A stretch of DNA of 64,000 nucleotides. Origin: Comamonadaceae bacterium UBA4962. GTDB taxonomy: Bacteria; Pseudomonadota; Gammaproteobacteria; Burkholderiales; Burkholderiaceae_C. Both the position numbers and the translations under genes were made by a program. Below the pieces are notes generated by a model. It searched no databases and had not been told where the DNA came from. It saw only the letters and a program-made list of their open reading frames with translations. Where the stretch lies: NCBI GenBank assembly GCA_002397315.1, contig DHAE01000015.1:36853-100852 (forward strand). The letters are read 5' to 3'. Below are positions 43,097 through 51,979 of the stretch, piece by piece; within the stretch, counting starts at the first letter, position 1, and the number at the start of each line of letters is the position of its first letter.

Positions 43097-44383
43097 ATGA
43101 AGATCGAAACCCTCGCCGTCCATGCCGGACAGACACCCGACCCCACGACGCGCGCCGTGGCCGTGCCGATCTACCAGACGGCGGCCTATGCCTTCGACAG
43201 CGCGCAGCACGGCGCGGACCTGTTCGATCTCAAGGTGCCGGGGAACATCTACACGCGCATCATGAACCCCACCACCGACGTGCTGGAAAAGCGCGTCGCG
43301 GCGCTCGAAGGCGGCATCGCCGCGCTGGCGCTGGCCTCGGGCATGGCGGCGATCACCTACGCCATCCAGACCATCGCGGAGGCGGGCGACAACATCGTCT
43401 CGGCCGGCACGCTCTACGGCGGCACCTACAACCTCTTCGCACACACGCTGCCGCGCCAGGGCATCACCACGCGCTTCGCCGATCCGCGCGACCCGGCCAG
43501 CTTCGCGCAGCACATCGATGGCCGTACCAAGGCGGTGTTCGTCGAATCCATCGGCAACCCGCTGGGCAACGTCACCGACATCGCCGCGCTGGCGCAGGTG
43601 GCGCACGACCACGGCGTGCCGCTGATCGTGGACAACACCGTGCCCAGCCCCTACCTGCTGCGGCCCATCGAGCACGGCGCGGACATCGTGGTGCACTCGC
43701 TCACCAAGTACCTGGGCGGCCATGGCAACAGCATCGGCGGCGCCATCGTCGACAGCGGCAAATTCCCCTGGAGCAAGCACCAGGAGCGCTTCGCCTGCCT
43801 CAACACGCCCGACCCCAGCTACCATGGCGTGGTCTACACCGAAGCGCTGGGCGAAGCGGCCTTCATCGGCCGTGCGCGCGTCGTGCCGCTGCGCAACACG
43901 GGCGCCACGCTGTCGCCGCACAACGCGTTCCTCATCCTGCAGGGCATCGAAACGCTCGCGTTGCGCATGGACCGCATCTGCGAGAACACGCTGGCGATCG
44001 CGCACTACCTGCAGCGGCATCCGAAGGTGGCGCAGGTGCGCTATGCGGCCCTGCCCGGCCATCCCGACCACGCGCTCACGCAGCGGCTGCTGGGCGGACG
44101 GGCATCGGGCATCCTCTCGTTCGAATTGCGCTCGGCCGACGGCGACGATCCCCGGGCGGCAGGCGCGCGCTTCCTCGATGCGCTGCAGCTTTTCACGCGG
44201 CTGGTGAACATCGGCGACGCACGCTCGCTGGCCACGCACCCGGCCTCGACCACGCACCGGCAGCTCGGCCCGCAGGAGTTGCAGCAGGCGGGCGTGAGCG
44301 AAGGGATGGTGCGCCTGTCGGTGGGCATCGAGCACATCGACGACCTGACCGCCGACCTCGCCCAGGCGCTGGAGGCGGTCTAG
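43097..44383 (+). CDS. metY: O-acetylhomoserine sulfhydrylase (PLP enzyme)
   Basis: 428 residues, cystathionine gamma-synthase superfamily. The PLP lysine is in VVHSLTKYLGGHGNSIGG; other marks are TLAVHAGQTPDPTTRAVAVP, YTRIMNPTTDVLEKRVAALE and RLSVGIEHIDDL at the end. The long loop and the length (about 425-435 residues) favour MetY over MetZ. It makes homocysteine from O-acetylhomoserine and sulfide, so it is the natural consumer of sulfide from the cys operon, though the two are 35 kb apart. Confidence 0.9.
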   Translation: MKIETLAVHAGQTPDPTTRAVAVPIYQTAAYAFDSAQHGADLFDLKVPGNIYTRIMNPTTDVLEKRVAALEGGIAALALASGMAAITYAIQTIAEAGDNIVSAGTLYGGTYNLFAHTLPRQGITTRFADPRDPASFAQHIDGRTKAVFVESIGNPLGNVTDIAALAQVAHDHGVPLIVDNTVPSPYLLRPIEHGADIVVHSLTKYLGGHGNSIGGAIVDSGKFPWSKHQERFACLNTPDPSYHGVVYTEALGEAAFIGRARVVPLRNTGATLSPHNAFLILQGIETLALRMDRICENTLAIAHYLQRHPKVAQVRYAALPGHPDHALTQRLLGGRASGILSFELRSADGDDPRAAGARFLDALQLFTRLVNIGDARSLATHPASTTHRQLGPQELQQAGVSEGMVRLSVGIEHIDDLTADLAQALEAV

Positions 44384-44408
44384 CCCCACGCCACGGAGCG
44401 ACCCGATG

Positions 44409-45815
44409 CTAGGCGTCACGTGCGAGCCGCAGGCCCGAGAACTGCCACCGCGCGGTGGCCGGGAAGAAGTTGCGGTAGGTGGCGCGCACGTGCCCGGGCG
44501 GCGTGGCGCACGAGCCGCCGCGCAGCACGTACTGGTTCACCATGAACTTGCCGTTGTATTCGCCCACGGCGCCGTCCGCCACCCGGAAGCCCGGATAGGC
44601 CGCATAGCTGGACTGCGTCCACTCCCAGACGTCGCCGAACATCTGCTCCAGCACCGGCGGGCGTGCGGGGTCCGCGGAGCGCGCCGCGCCCGGCGCCGGG
44701 CGCGGATGCAGTACGCCGCTGTCCGCGAAATGGCCGCAACCGTCCGCGGCCATGGCGGCCGCGGCGGCCTCCCATTCGGCCTCGGTGGGCAGCCGGGCAC
44801 CGGCCCAGCGGGCGTAGGCATCGGCTTCATAGTAGGACACGTGCACCACGGGAGCGGCAGGGTCCAGCGGGCGCAGACCGGCGAGCGTGAACTCGTGCCA
44901 GCCGCCGTCGGTGCCGCAGCCGCCCGCGACCTCCGTGGGCAGGCACCGCCAGTACAGCGGACGCTCCAGGCCCTGGGCCCGGACCCAGTCCCAGCCCTCG
45001 GCCAGCCACAGCGCAGGATCGCGGTAGCCGCCCGCTTCCACGAAAGCGAGGTACTCGCCTGTGCTCACCGGCCGGGAGGCCAGTGCGTAGGGTTGCAGGT
45101 AGACCCGGTGGCGGGGCGATTCGTTGTCGAACGCGAAGCCCGCGCCGTCCGTCTCTGTGCAGTGGCCTATCTCGGTCACGCCGCCCTCGAAACGGCGCCA
45201 GCGCAGCGGCGCAGCCTCCGTGGCTCCGGGGCCGCGCACGGGCGCCACGGCTCCGACGGCACTCTGCAGGCGGTAGGCCGGCCACAAAGGGTTGCACGAC
45301 AGCAGATGCTTCACGTCGGTGACGATCAGCTCCTGGTGCTGCTGCTCGTGCTGCAATCCGAGTTCGACCAGCGCCGCGAGCCCGGCGTGCTCCGCGTCCG
45401 GCCCCTCGTCCAGCGCGGACAGAAGGCGCTGCATGCGCGCATCGACGTCGCGGCGGTATTCCAGCACCTGTTCCATGGATGGGCGTGTAAGGAGGCCGCG
45501 CTGCGGCCGGGGATGCTTGGCGCCCACGCCGTTGTAGTACGAATTGAACAGCACGCGGAACGCGGGGTGGAACGGCGCGAAGTCCGGTTCCCGCGGCTCC
45601 AGCAAGAAGGTTTCGAAGAACCACGTGGTGTGCGCCAAGTGCCACTTCACGGGGCTTGCGTCGGGCATCGACTGGGCGCAGCAGTCCTCGTCGGACAGCG
45701 GCACGGCCAGCGCCAGCGACGCTGCGCGCACGTCGGCGTAGCGCGCCCGGAGCTCAGTGCGGGGCGGCGCCGTGTGCGCGGTCGCACCGCGCACCAGGGA
45801 AAGGGAAGAGGTCAT
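44409..45815 (-). CDS. egtB: Ergothioneine biosynthesis sulfoxide synthase
   Basis: 468 residues. The N-terminal DinB-like domain has the iron ligands in SPVKWHLAHTTWFFETF and LQHEQQHQEL; the C-terminal FGE/sulfatase-modifying domain has VHVSYYEADAYARWAGARLP and LRGGSCATPP. It joins a sulfur donor to hercynine with oxygen. It is the second gene of an egtD-egtB operon, 57 bases after egtD. No egtC or egtE is adjacent, as is common outside actinobacteria. Confidence 0.92.
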   Translation of the reverse strand: MTSSLSLVRGATAHTAPPRTELRARYADVRAASLALAVPLSDEDCCAQSMPDASPVKWHLAHTTWFFETFLLEPREPDFAPFHPAFRVLFNSYYNGVGAKHPRPQRGLLTRPSMEQVLEYRRDVDARMQRLLSALDEGPDAEHAGLAALVELGLQHEQQHQELIVTDVKHLLSCNPLWPAYRLQSAVGAVAPVRGPGATEAAPLRWRRFEGGVTEIGHCTETDGAGFAFDNESPRHRVYLQPYALASRPVSTGEYLAFVEAGGYRDPALWLAEGWDWVRAQGLERPLYWRCLPTEVAGGCGTDGGWHEFTLAGLRPLDPAAPVVHVSYYEADAYARWAGARLPTEAEWEAAAAAMAADGCGHFADSGVLHPRPAPGAARSADPARPPVLEQMFGDVWEWTQSSYAAYPGFRVADGAVGEYNGKFMVNQYVLRGGSCATPPGHVRATYRNFFPATARWQFSGLRLARDA

Positions 45816-45872
45816 GTCGAAAAGTCTCCTGGGGTGCGGTCGATGCCGCGACGCCCGTGCCGCAGCGGGATG

Positions 45873-46811
45873 TCAGGGCCGCGCATGCACCAGCGCGAAC
45901 CAGCCGCGGTCGTCCGTCCATGCACGGGCGCGGGAGAATCCGGCGCGCGCCAGCATCGCCTGGAAGGCGGGCAGCGTGTACTTGTAGCTGTTCTCGGTGT
46001 GGATGCGCTCGCCGGGCGCGAAAACCCGCGAGCCGCCCGGCCAGCGCACGTGCGCGCCCTGCGGCGATTCCAGGTGCATCTCGATGCGCGAGAGCCGGCG
46101 GTCGAAGAAGGCGCGGTGCTGCCATTCCTGCGGCGCGAAGTCGCTGCCGATGAGCCGGTTGACGTGGGCGAGCGCATTGCGGTTGAACGCCGCCGTGACG
46201 CCCGCGGCGTCGTCGTACGCGGCCTCTAGGACCGCCGTGTCCTTCGGCAGATCGAACCCCACGAGGATGCCGCCGTCCCGGTCCACCAGACCGCGCATGC
46301 GCGACAGCAGTGCCAGGGCCTGCGGCGGATCGAAGTTGCCGATCGAGGAGCCCGGGTAGAACACCAGCCGCCGCGCGCGGGGCACGTCCTGCGGCAGCGC
46401 CACGGCACGCGTGAGGTCGCCTGCCACCGCCTGGGCCTGCAGCCAGGGCAGCTCTTCCTGCAGCCGCGCCACGGCGCCACGCAGGAAGTCTTCGGAAATG
46501 TCCACGCCCACGAAGCGCTCCGGGCGCAGCAGCCGGCACAGTGCGCGCACTTTCTCGCAGTTGCCGGCACCCAGCTCGATCACCGTCTGCACCGTTCCCA
46601 CGGCCTGCGCGATGTCCGCACCGTGCTGTTCCACCACCGCTTTTTCGGTGCGCGTGGGGTAGTACTCGGGCAGCCGCGTGATTTCCTCGAACAACTGCGA
46701 GCCGCGCTCGTCGTAGAAGTACTTGGGCGAGATGCAGGCCGGGTGCCTGAGCAGGCCCTCGACGATATCGGCATGGTCCGGGGCGGGCTGCTGGAGTGCG
46801 TGGGCGTTCAT
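45873..46811 (-). CDS. egtD: L-histidine N-alpha-methyltransferase
   Basis: 312 residues. The SAM motif VIELGAGNCEKVRALC, and YDERGSQLFEEITRLPEYYP, FYPGSSIGNFDP and NSYKYTLPAFQAMLARAGF are EgtD marks. It trimethylates histidine to hercynine, the first ergothioneine step. The start ATG 46811 (MNAHALQQ) has AGGA 9 bases before it; an upstream frame extends but is not conserved-looking. Confidence 0.92.
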   Translation of the reverse strand: MNAHALQQPAPDHADIVEGLLRHPACISPKYFYDERGSQLFEEITRLPEYYPTRTEKAVVEQHGADIAQAVGTVQTVIELGAGNCEKVRALCRLLRPERFVGVDISEDFLRGAVARLQEELPWLQAQAVAGDLTRAVALPQDVPRARRLVFYPGSSIGNFDPPQALALLSRMRGLVDRDGGILVGFDLPKDTAVLEAAYDDAAGVTAAFNRNALAHVNRLIGSDFAPQEWQHRAFFDRRLSRIEMHLESPQGAHVRWPGGSRVFAPGERIHTENSYKYTLPAFQAMLARAGFSRARAWTDDRGWFALVHARP

Positions 46812-47123
46812 CGAATGGGTTCCTGAAGGGGGGATGACCAGGACGGCGGGCACACGAGGCCCGCGCCGCATGCATGGCAGCCGGTGCGCATGGGGCACCG
46901 AAGCACGGCGGCTGCGCCCAGCATTGCAGAGAGACCGGAACGGCTTTGTAGGACGCACCCGCTTCCGTGCCGTCGGGCGCCAATGCGCATTGCCCCCCGC
47001 CCCCCGACATCAGCGTGTGTGCCCAGGTGTTACGGCCCTAGAATGCATCGGCGTACAGCCCGGGCATCGCGCCGACTGCGCGGCCGCCGGTGCGGCGGCT
47101 CCGATACCCCGACCACCTTCCCC
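46812..47123. other. 312-base divergent intergenic region
   Basis: It lies between egtD and a membrane hydrolase gene. A TAGAAT-like box lies at 47040-47045, about 79 bases before the hydrolase start. Nothing else is recognised. Confidence 0.45.
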
Positions 47124-48155
47124 ATGGACTCCCTGACCCAGATCGCCCTTGGCTCCGCCGTCACCCTGGCCGCCATGGGCCGGCGTACCGCGGCGTGGAA
47201 GGCCGTGCTGTGGGGCGCCGTGGCCGGCACGCTGCCCGACCTCGACGCCCTCATCGACCATGGCGATCCGGTGTCCAACATGGTGCTCCACCGGGGCTGG
47301 AGCCATTCCCTGCTCTACCTGGCCCTGCTGGCCCTGCCCATGGGCTGGATGGCGGCGCGCCTGCACGGGGAATCCGTCCAGTGGAAACGCTGGTGCTGGG
47401 CGCTGGGCCTCGCACTGGTCACCCATCCTCTGCTCGACTGGATGACGGTGTACGGAACGCAGCTGCTGCGCCCCTTCACCGACCAGCCCTACGGCGTGGG
47501 CAGCATATTCATCATCGACCCCCTCTACACCGTGCCGCTCCTCGTGGGCACCATCGCGGCGTTGGCGCTGTCCGGGCGCAGGGGGCTGCGCTGGAACGCC
47601 GCAGGCCTGCTGCTCAGCACCGCCTACCTGGCCTGGAGCGCCATCGCGCAGCAGCACGTCGCCGCGGTGGCGCGAACGTCGCTGGAGGCGATCGGCTGGC
47701 CCGCGGGCACCGTGCTGGTCACGCCCACGCCGTTCAACACCCTCGCCTGGCGCATCGTGGCGATGGCGCCGGACCGCTACGCCGAGGGGTTCTATGCGCT
47801 CGCCGACGGCGGCCGGCCCGTGCACTTCACCGTACACGACCGTGGCCGGGGCCTGATCGACCGCTTCGGCGAACTCGTCCCGGTGCGGCAGGTGGCCGCG
47901 TTCAGCCACGGCTTCTTCCGCATGCGCGAGCAGGGAGGGCGCCTGCACCTCACCGATCTGCGGATGGGCCAGGAGCCCGCCTACACCTTCCACTTCGATC
48001 TAGGCACCCCGGCAGAGGCCGCCGGGGTGCATGGGCCGATCACGCAGTCCTGGCAGCGCCCCGACCCGGCCGTCGCCCTCCCCGCGCTTTGGCGCCGCAT
48101 CCGCGGCCACGGCGGCGGCAACGGCCCGTTCGGCACACAGGCGGTGTCGCCGTGA
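47124..48155 (+). CDS. Membrane-bound metal-dependent hydrolase (YdjM/DUF457 type)
   Basis: 343 residues with about five membrane helices in the first 200 (LYLALLALPMGWMAARL, VPLLVGTIAALALSG and so on). Conserved His/Asp motifs are GTLPDLDALIDHG, HRGWSHSLLYL and THPLLDWMTVYG, the pattern of the PF04307 family. The natural substrate is unknown. The C-terminal 130 residues are soluble. Its stop overlaps a possible GTG start of the next gene (GTGA), so the two are probably co-transcribed. Confidence 0.82.
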   Translation: MDSLTQIALGSAVTLAAMGRRTAAWKAVLWGAVAGTLPDLDALIDHGDPVSNMVLHRGWSHSLLYLALLALPMGWMAARLHGESVQWKRWCWALGLALVTHPLLDWMTVYGTQLLRPFTDQPYGVGSIFIIDPLYTVPLLVGTIAALALSGRRGLRWNAAGLLLSTAYLAWSAIAQQHVAAVARTSLEAIGWPAGTVLVTPTPFNTLAWRIVAMAPDRYAEGFYALADGGRPVHFTVHDRGRGLIDRFGELVPVRQVAAFSHGFFRMREQGGRLHLTDLRMGQEPAYTFHFDLGTPAEAAGVHGPITQSWQRPDPAVALPALWRRIRGHGGGNGPFGTQAVSP

Positions 48156-48166
48156 GCCCGCGCACC

Positions 48167-49954
48167 ATGTCCAGCTCCGCCTCCTCCGCCGACGCCGCTT
48201 CCGCGGACGCCCCCGCGTCAGCGTCCGCGGCGCACGGGTTGCGGTTGCGCGTGCTGGTGATGGGATTCCTCGCGCTGGCCATCACCGTCACCTGGGTGAT
48301 GGTGGCGGTTTCGCTGCACATCAAGTCGCAGGATGCCCTGCGCGCGCACGAGCGGCAGAACAGCAATCTGGCGCGCGTGCTGCAGGAGCAGACGCTGCGG
48401 GTGCTGGCGGCGGCGGACCAGGCCACGCTGCGGGTGGCCGCCGAAATCCGCAGCGGCGAATTCACGCCCGAGGACTACGCCCTGTTCGCCAACGAAACCG
48501 GCATGGCACCTGACATCCTCACCCAGCTCTCGGTGGTGGGCCAGGACGGCCGGTTCAAAGGCAGCAACCTCGACCCGCGCGGCACGAAGAACCACGGCAT
48601 GGACCTGAGCGGGCGCGAGCACATCCGCGTGCATCTGCAGCCCGGCGCCGTGCCGGACGGCGCCACGCAGATGACCGCATCGGGCCTGTACGTCGGCAAA
48701 CCGGTGCTGGGGCTCGTCTCGGGCCGGTGGACCATGCAGCTCAGCCGCCCCCTGGTCGACCAGGAAGGCCGCCCTGCCGGCGTGGTCGTGGCCTCGCTCG
48801 ACCCGGGGTACTTCCAGCAGGTGTACGGCGACGTGGACATCGGCGCGCAGGGCGTGGTGGCGCTCATGGGTGCCGACTTCAATATCCGGGCAAGGGTCGT
48901 GGACGGCCAGGCGGACGGCATCGGGCAGTCGCTCGAATTCCCGCCCGGCCATCCGCTCGGCGACACGTCGCGGCTGCAGGGCACCTACCAGCGCCTGAGC
49001 CACCTGGACGGGCTCGACCGCATCACCGCCTTCCACCGCGTGCTCGGCTATCCGCTCAGCGTCGTGGTCTCCACCACCAACGATGCCGCGCTCGCCGAGT
49101 GGAAGACCATGCGCACGTTCGCGGTGGTCTTCGGGGGGCTGTTCTCGGCCGCGCTGGTCGCGATCGGCGCGGGATTCCTGCAGGGCGTGCGGCAGCTCGA
49201 GCGCAAGAACGTCGAACTGGCCGCCAGCGAGGCCGAGGCGCGCTCCGCCAACCGCGCCAAGAGCGAATTCCTCACGGCGATCTCGCACGAACTGCGCACG
49301 CCGCTCACCAGCATCCATGGCTTCGCGGAACTGATGGAGCTGCGGCTGGAACAGCCCTCCTACCGCGAAGCGGCCGGACTCATCCGCAAGGCGGCGGAGC
49401 ATCTCAACACGCTGCTGTCCGAGATTCTCGATCTCGCGAAGGCGCAGGCCGGCGCCATGCCGATCGTGCCGGGCGACCATGCCGTGCGCGAACTGGTGCG
49501 CACCACGGCGGATCTGTTCACGATCGCGGCCGGGCAGAAGGGGCTCGATCTCCAGTTGCACGTGGACCCGGGTGTTCCGCAGATTCTCCGGTGCGATGCC
49601 GTGCGCCTGCAGCAGATCCTCAACAACCTGCTGAGCAACGCGCTCAAGTTCACCGAACGGGGCAGCGTGCGACTGGAGGTGGATGCCGCCAAGGCGGGCA
49701 CGGTCCGCTTCCACGTGATCGACACCGGCCCGGGCGTACCCGAGGAGCTGCAGGACACCATCTTCGAGAAGTTCAGCCAGGGCCGTGCCGACACCAGCAC
49801 GCGGCACGGCGGCACCGGGCTGGGACTGACCCTGTCGCGCGCCTTGGCCGAGCTCATGGGCGGCCGGCTGGTGGTGGCCTCCGAGGCGGCGGGCGGCGCC
49901 CGCTTCACGCTGGAGCTGCCCCTGCACGCGCCCGAGCCCCCGCCGGCCGGCTGA
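48167..49954 (+). CDS. Sensor histidine kinase with periplasmic Cache-like domain
   Basis: 595 residues from ATG 48167; a GTG at 48152 overlapping the previous stop is also possible. Two membrane helices (VLVMGFLALAITVTWVMV and FAVVFGGLFSAALVAIGAGF) flank a 270-residue periplasmic sensor domain. The kinase has the H-box SHELRTPL, the N-box NNLLSNALKF, and the G-boxes DTGPGVPEEL and GTGLGLTLS. There is no receiver domain and no response regulator next to it, so it is an orphan kinase. The ligand is unknown. Confidence 0.86.
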   Translation: MSSSASSADAASADAPASASAAHGLRLRVLVMGFLALAITVTWVMVAVSLHIKSQDALRAHERQNSNLARVLQEQTLRVLAAADQATLRVAAEIRSGEFTPEDYALFANETGMAPDILTQLSVVGQDGRFKGSNLDPRGTKNHGMDLSGREHIRVHLQPGAVPDGATQMTASGLYVGKPVLGLVSGRWTMQLSRPLVDQEGRPAGVVVASLDPGYFQQVYGDVDIGAQGVVALMGADFNIRARVVDGQADGIGQSLEFPPGHPLGDTSRLQGTYQRLSHLDGLDRITAFHRVLGYPLSVVVSTTNDAALAEWKTMRTFAVVFGGLFSAALVAIGAGFLQGVRQLERKNVELAASEAEARSANRAKSEFLTAISHELRTPLTSIHGFAELMELRLEQPSYREAAGLIRKAAEHLNTLLSEILDLAKAQAGAMPIVPGDHAVRELVRTTADLFTIAAGQKGLDLQLHVDPGVPQILRCDAVRLQQILNNLLSNALKFTERGSVRLEVDAAKAGTVRFHVIDTGPGVPEELQDTIFEKFSQGRADTSTRHGGTGLGLTLSRALAELMGGRLVVASEAAGGARFTLELPLHAPEPPPAG

Positions 49955-49991
49955 CGTCCCCCCCCCCTCACCGGCAAGGCGGCCGCGCACG

Positions 49992-50018
49992 AAAAAAAGC
50001 CGGCGCACGGGCGCCGGC
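49992..50018 (-). terminator. Intrinsic terminator of the ompW gene
   Basis: On the minus strand: a perfect 8-base stem (GCCGGCGC with GCGCCGGC, 4-base loop) followed by seven T. It lies 65 bases after the ompW stop. Confidence 0.85.
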
Positions 50019-50083
50019 CCTTCCCCACCTCACACGGTAGAACTCCACGGGCGGCGCGCCCGCGCGCCGCCCGGCTCCGGGGC

Positions 50084-50686
50084 TCAGAAGCGCCAGCCGA
50101 GGCCCACGCCTGCCAGCAACGGATCGATCTTGAGCGTGCCCAGCTTGGCGCCGGCCGCGGCCACGTCGGTCCGGATATAGACCTTCTTGATGTCGAAATT
50201 GAGCGACAGGTTCTTGGTCAGCGGGATGTCCACGCCGACCTGCAGCGCACCGCCCCAGCTGCTCTTGTCGATGCTCACGCCGGCCGGCAGGCGCACGCTC
50301 GAAAAGCGCGTGTAGTTGATGCCGGCGCCCAGGTAGGGGGTGAAACCGGGCGCATCGAAGTGGTACTGGATCATCAGCGACGGCGGCAGGTGCTTGAGCG
50401 TGCCGATCTGACCGCCCAGCACGCTGGAGCGGACGTCCTGCTTCTGCGGCACCGTCAGCACCAGCTCGGCGGCGACGTTCTTGTTGAAGAAGTACGAGAT
50501 GTCGACTTCGGGAATGGTCTTGTCGTTGATCGACAGGCCCAGGCCGGTGCTGTCCTTGTTGGCGCTGTCCAGGTGCACGGCACGGGCGCGGACCAGCCAG
50601 GGGCTCGGGCCGTCGGCGGCCTGCGCATGGGCGGCGCCGGAAGACAGGAGGCACAGTGCAGCCAGAGCGAGCAGATTCTTTTTCAT
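50084..50686 (-). CDS. ompW: OmpW family outer membrane protein
   Basis: 200 residues with a signal peptide (LLALAALCLLSSGAAHAQ). The mature protein has alternating beta strands of an 8-strand barrel, with PSLMIQYHFDAPGFTPYLGA, LSINDKTIPEVDISYFF and the terminal Phe (GVGLGWRF) needed for Bam recognition. OmpW forms a narrow hydrophobic channel. The start ATG 50686 (MKKN) was chosen from the signal peptide. It has its own terminator. Confidence 0.9.
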   Translation of the reverse strand: MKKNLLALAALCLLSSGAAHAQAADGPSPWLVRARAVHLDSANKDSTGLGLSINDKTIPEVDISYFFNKNVAAELVLTVPQKQDVRSSVLGGQIGTLKHLPPSLMIQYHFDAPGFTPYLGAGINYTRFSSVRLPAGVSIDKSSWGGALQVGVDIPLTKNLSLNFDIKKVYIRTDVAAAGAKLGTLKIDPLLAGVGLGWRF

Positions 50687-50786
50687 ACGGGAACTCGATG
50701 CGGTTGAACGGGGACGGCCCCCGTGCATGCATTGGGCCTCCGAACCGCGGCACCCGCCTTGCCGCAGATCAAAAGGCTTCCGGGCG

Positions 50787-51776
50787 TCAGTGCGCCGCGC
50801 CGTCCCGGCCGCGCAACCGTTGCACCACCGTCACGGCGGCCAGCACCAGCGCACCGGCCACGATGCCGCTCACCGCGTTGAGTCCATTCACGGCCAGCAC
50901 CTGCAGCCATCCGTCGCCCGCCCGCGCCGCCAGCTCCTCCACCGCATGGTGCAGCGGTGCGAGCCCGTGCACCAGGATGCCGCCGCCCACCAAGAACATC
51001 GCCGCGGTCCCCGCGACGGACAGCAGCTTCATGAGCCACGGCGCTGCCGCGACGATGCCGCGGCCCAGGCCACGCGCGGCCGCGTTCGCGCGGCGGCTGA
51101 GCCACAGGCCGACGTCGTCGAGTTTCACGATGCCGGCCACGAAGCCGTACACGCCCACCGTCATGATCAGTGCGATGCCCGCCAGCACCGCCACCTGCTG
51201 ACCGAACGGCGCTCCGGCCACGGTGCCGAGCGTGATCGCGATGATTTCGGCCGAGAGAATGAAGTCCGTGCGCACCGCCCCCCGGACCCTGTCCTTCTCG
51301 AATGCAGCCAGGTCCACGGCGGGTTGCGCCGCCGCCATGGCAGGGGCCTGCCGTTCGGCCTCGTCCCCGGGCGCGGCCGCCGCAGCCGGCAGGAACTTGT
51401 GGGCGAGCTTTTCCGCCCCCTCGTAGCAGAGGAAGGCACCGCCCAGCATCAGCAGCGGCGTCACCGCCCAGGGAATGAATGCGCTGATCAGCAGCGCCGC
51501 CGGCACCAGAATGGCCTTGTTGACCAGAGAGCCCCGGGCCACGGCCCAGACCACGGGCAGTTCCCGGTCCGCGCGCACGCCCGTCACCTGTTGGGCATTC
51601 AGGGCCAGATCGTCCCCCAAGACGCCCGCCGTCTTCTGCGCTGCGGTCTTGGCCATCAGCGAAACGTCGTCGGCCATCGCCGCGCTTTTCCTGGCGGCCA
51701 CCTTGGTCATGAGCGCGACGTCGTCGAGCACCGTGGCGATATCGTCGAGCAGGGTCAGAAGGCTGGCACCGGCCAT
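50787..51776 (-). CDS. DUF808 family inner-membrane protein (YedI-like)
   Basis: 329 residues. The start ATG 51776 is followed by the amphipathic ASLLTLLDDIATVLDDVALM and repeated Ala/Lys helices, then about six membrane helices. The family is DUF808/YedI, of unknown function. A CATAAT box lies 27 bases before the ATG. Confidence 0.82.
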   Translation of the reverse strand: MAGASLLTLLDDIATVLDDVALMTKVAARKSAAMADDVSLMAKTAAQKTAGVLGDDLALNAQQVTGVRADRELPVVWAVARGSLVNKAILVPAALLISAFIPWAVTPLLMLGGAFLCYEGAEKLAHKFLPAAAAAPGDEAERQAPAMAAAQPAVDLAAFEKDRVRGAVRTDFILSAEIIAITLGTVAGAPFGQQVAVLAGIALIMTVGVYGFVAGIVKLDDVGLWLSRRANAAARGLGRGIVAAAPWLMKLLSVAGTAAMFLVGGGILVHGLAPLHHAVEELAARAGDGWLQVLAVNGLNAVSGIVAGALVLAAVTVVQRLRGRDGAAH

Positions 51777-51803
51777 GGAAGGCTCCGAGATGGGGATCAG
51801 GCG

Positions 51804-51809
51804 ATTATG
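51804..51809 (-). promoter_or_regulatory. Candidate -10 of the DUF808 gene
   Basis: CATAAT on the minus strand, 27 bases before the ATG at 51776, in the divergent gap with the GAF-EAL gene. Confidence 0.4.
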
Positions 51810-51882
51810 GAGGGGCGCCGCCCCGTTGCCGCCCGGAGGGGTAGGTCGCAACGCCGCCCTGCCGTCAGGTATCCCTATTCAT

Positions 51883-51912
51883 ACAATTGCATACATAAAC
51901 CCGGACAATTGC
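51883..51912. promoter_or_regulatory. Direct repeat of ACAATTGC
   Basis: ACAATTGC occurs at 51883-51890 and 51905-51912, 22 bases apart (about two helical turns). The core CAATTG is itself palindromic. It lies in the AT-rich stretch 68 bases before the GAF-EAL gene, a position suited to an operator for a protein binding one face of the DNA. Confidence 0.45.
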
Positions 51913-51979
51913 TTATGCTCTGCAGAGCCCGCTGCCGGCGACACCCGCCCAAGGCTCTTTGCATCGCTTTTCCGAACCC

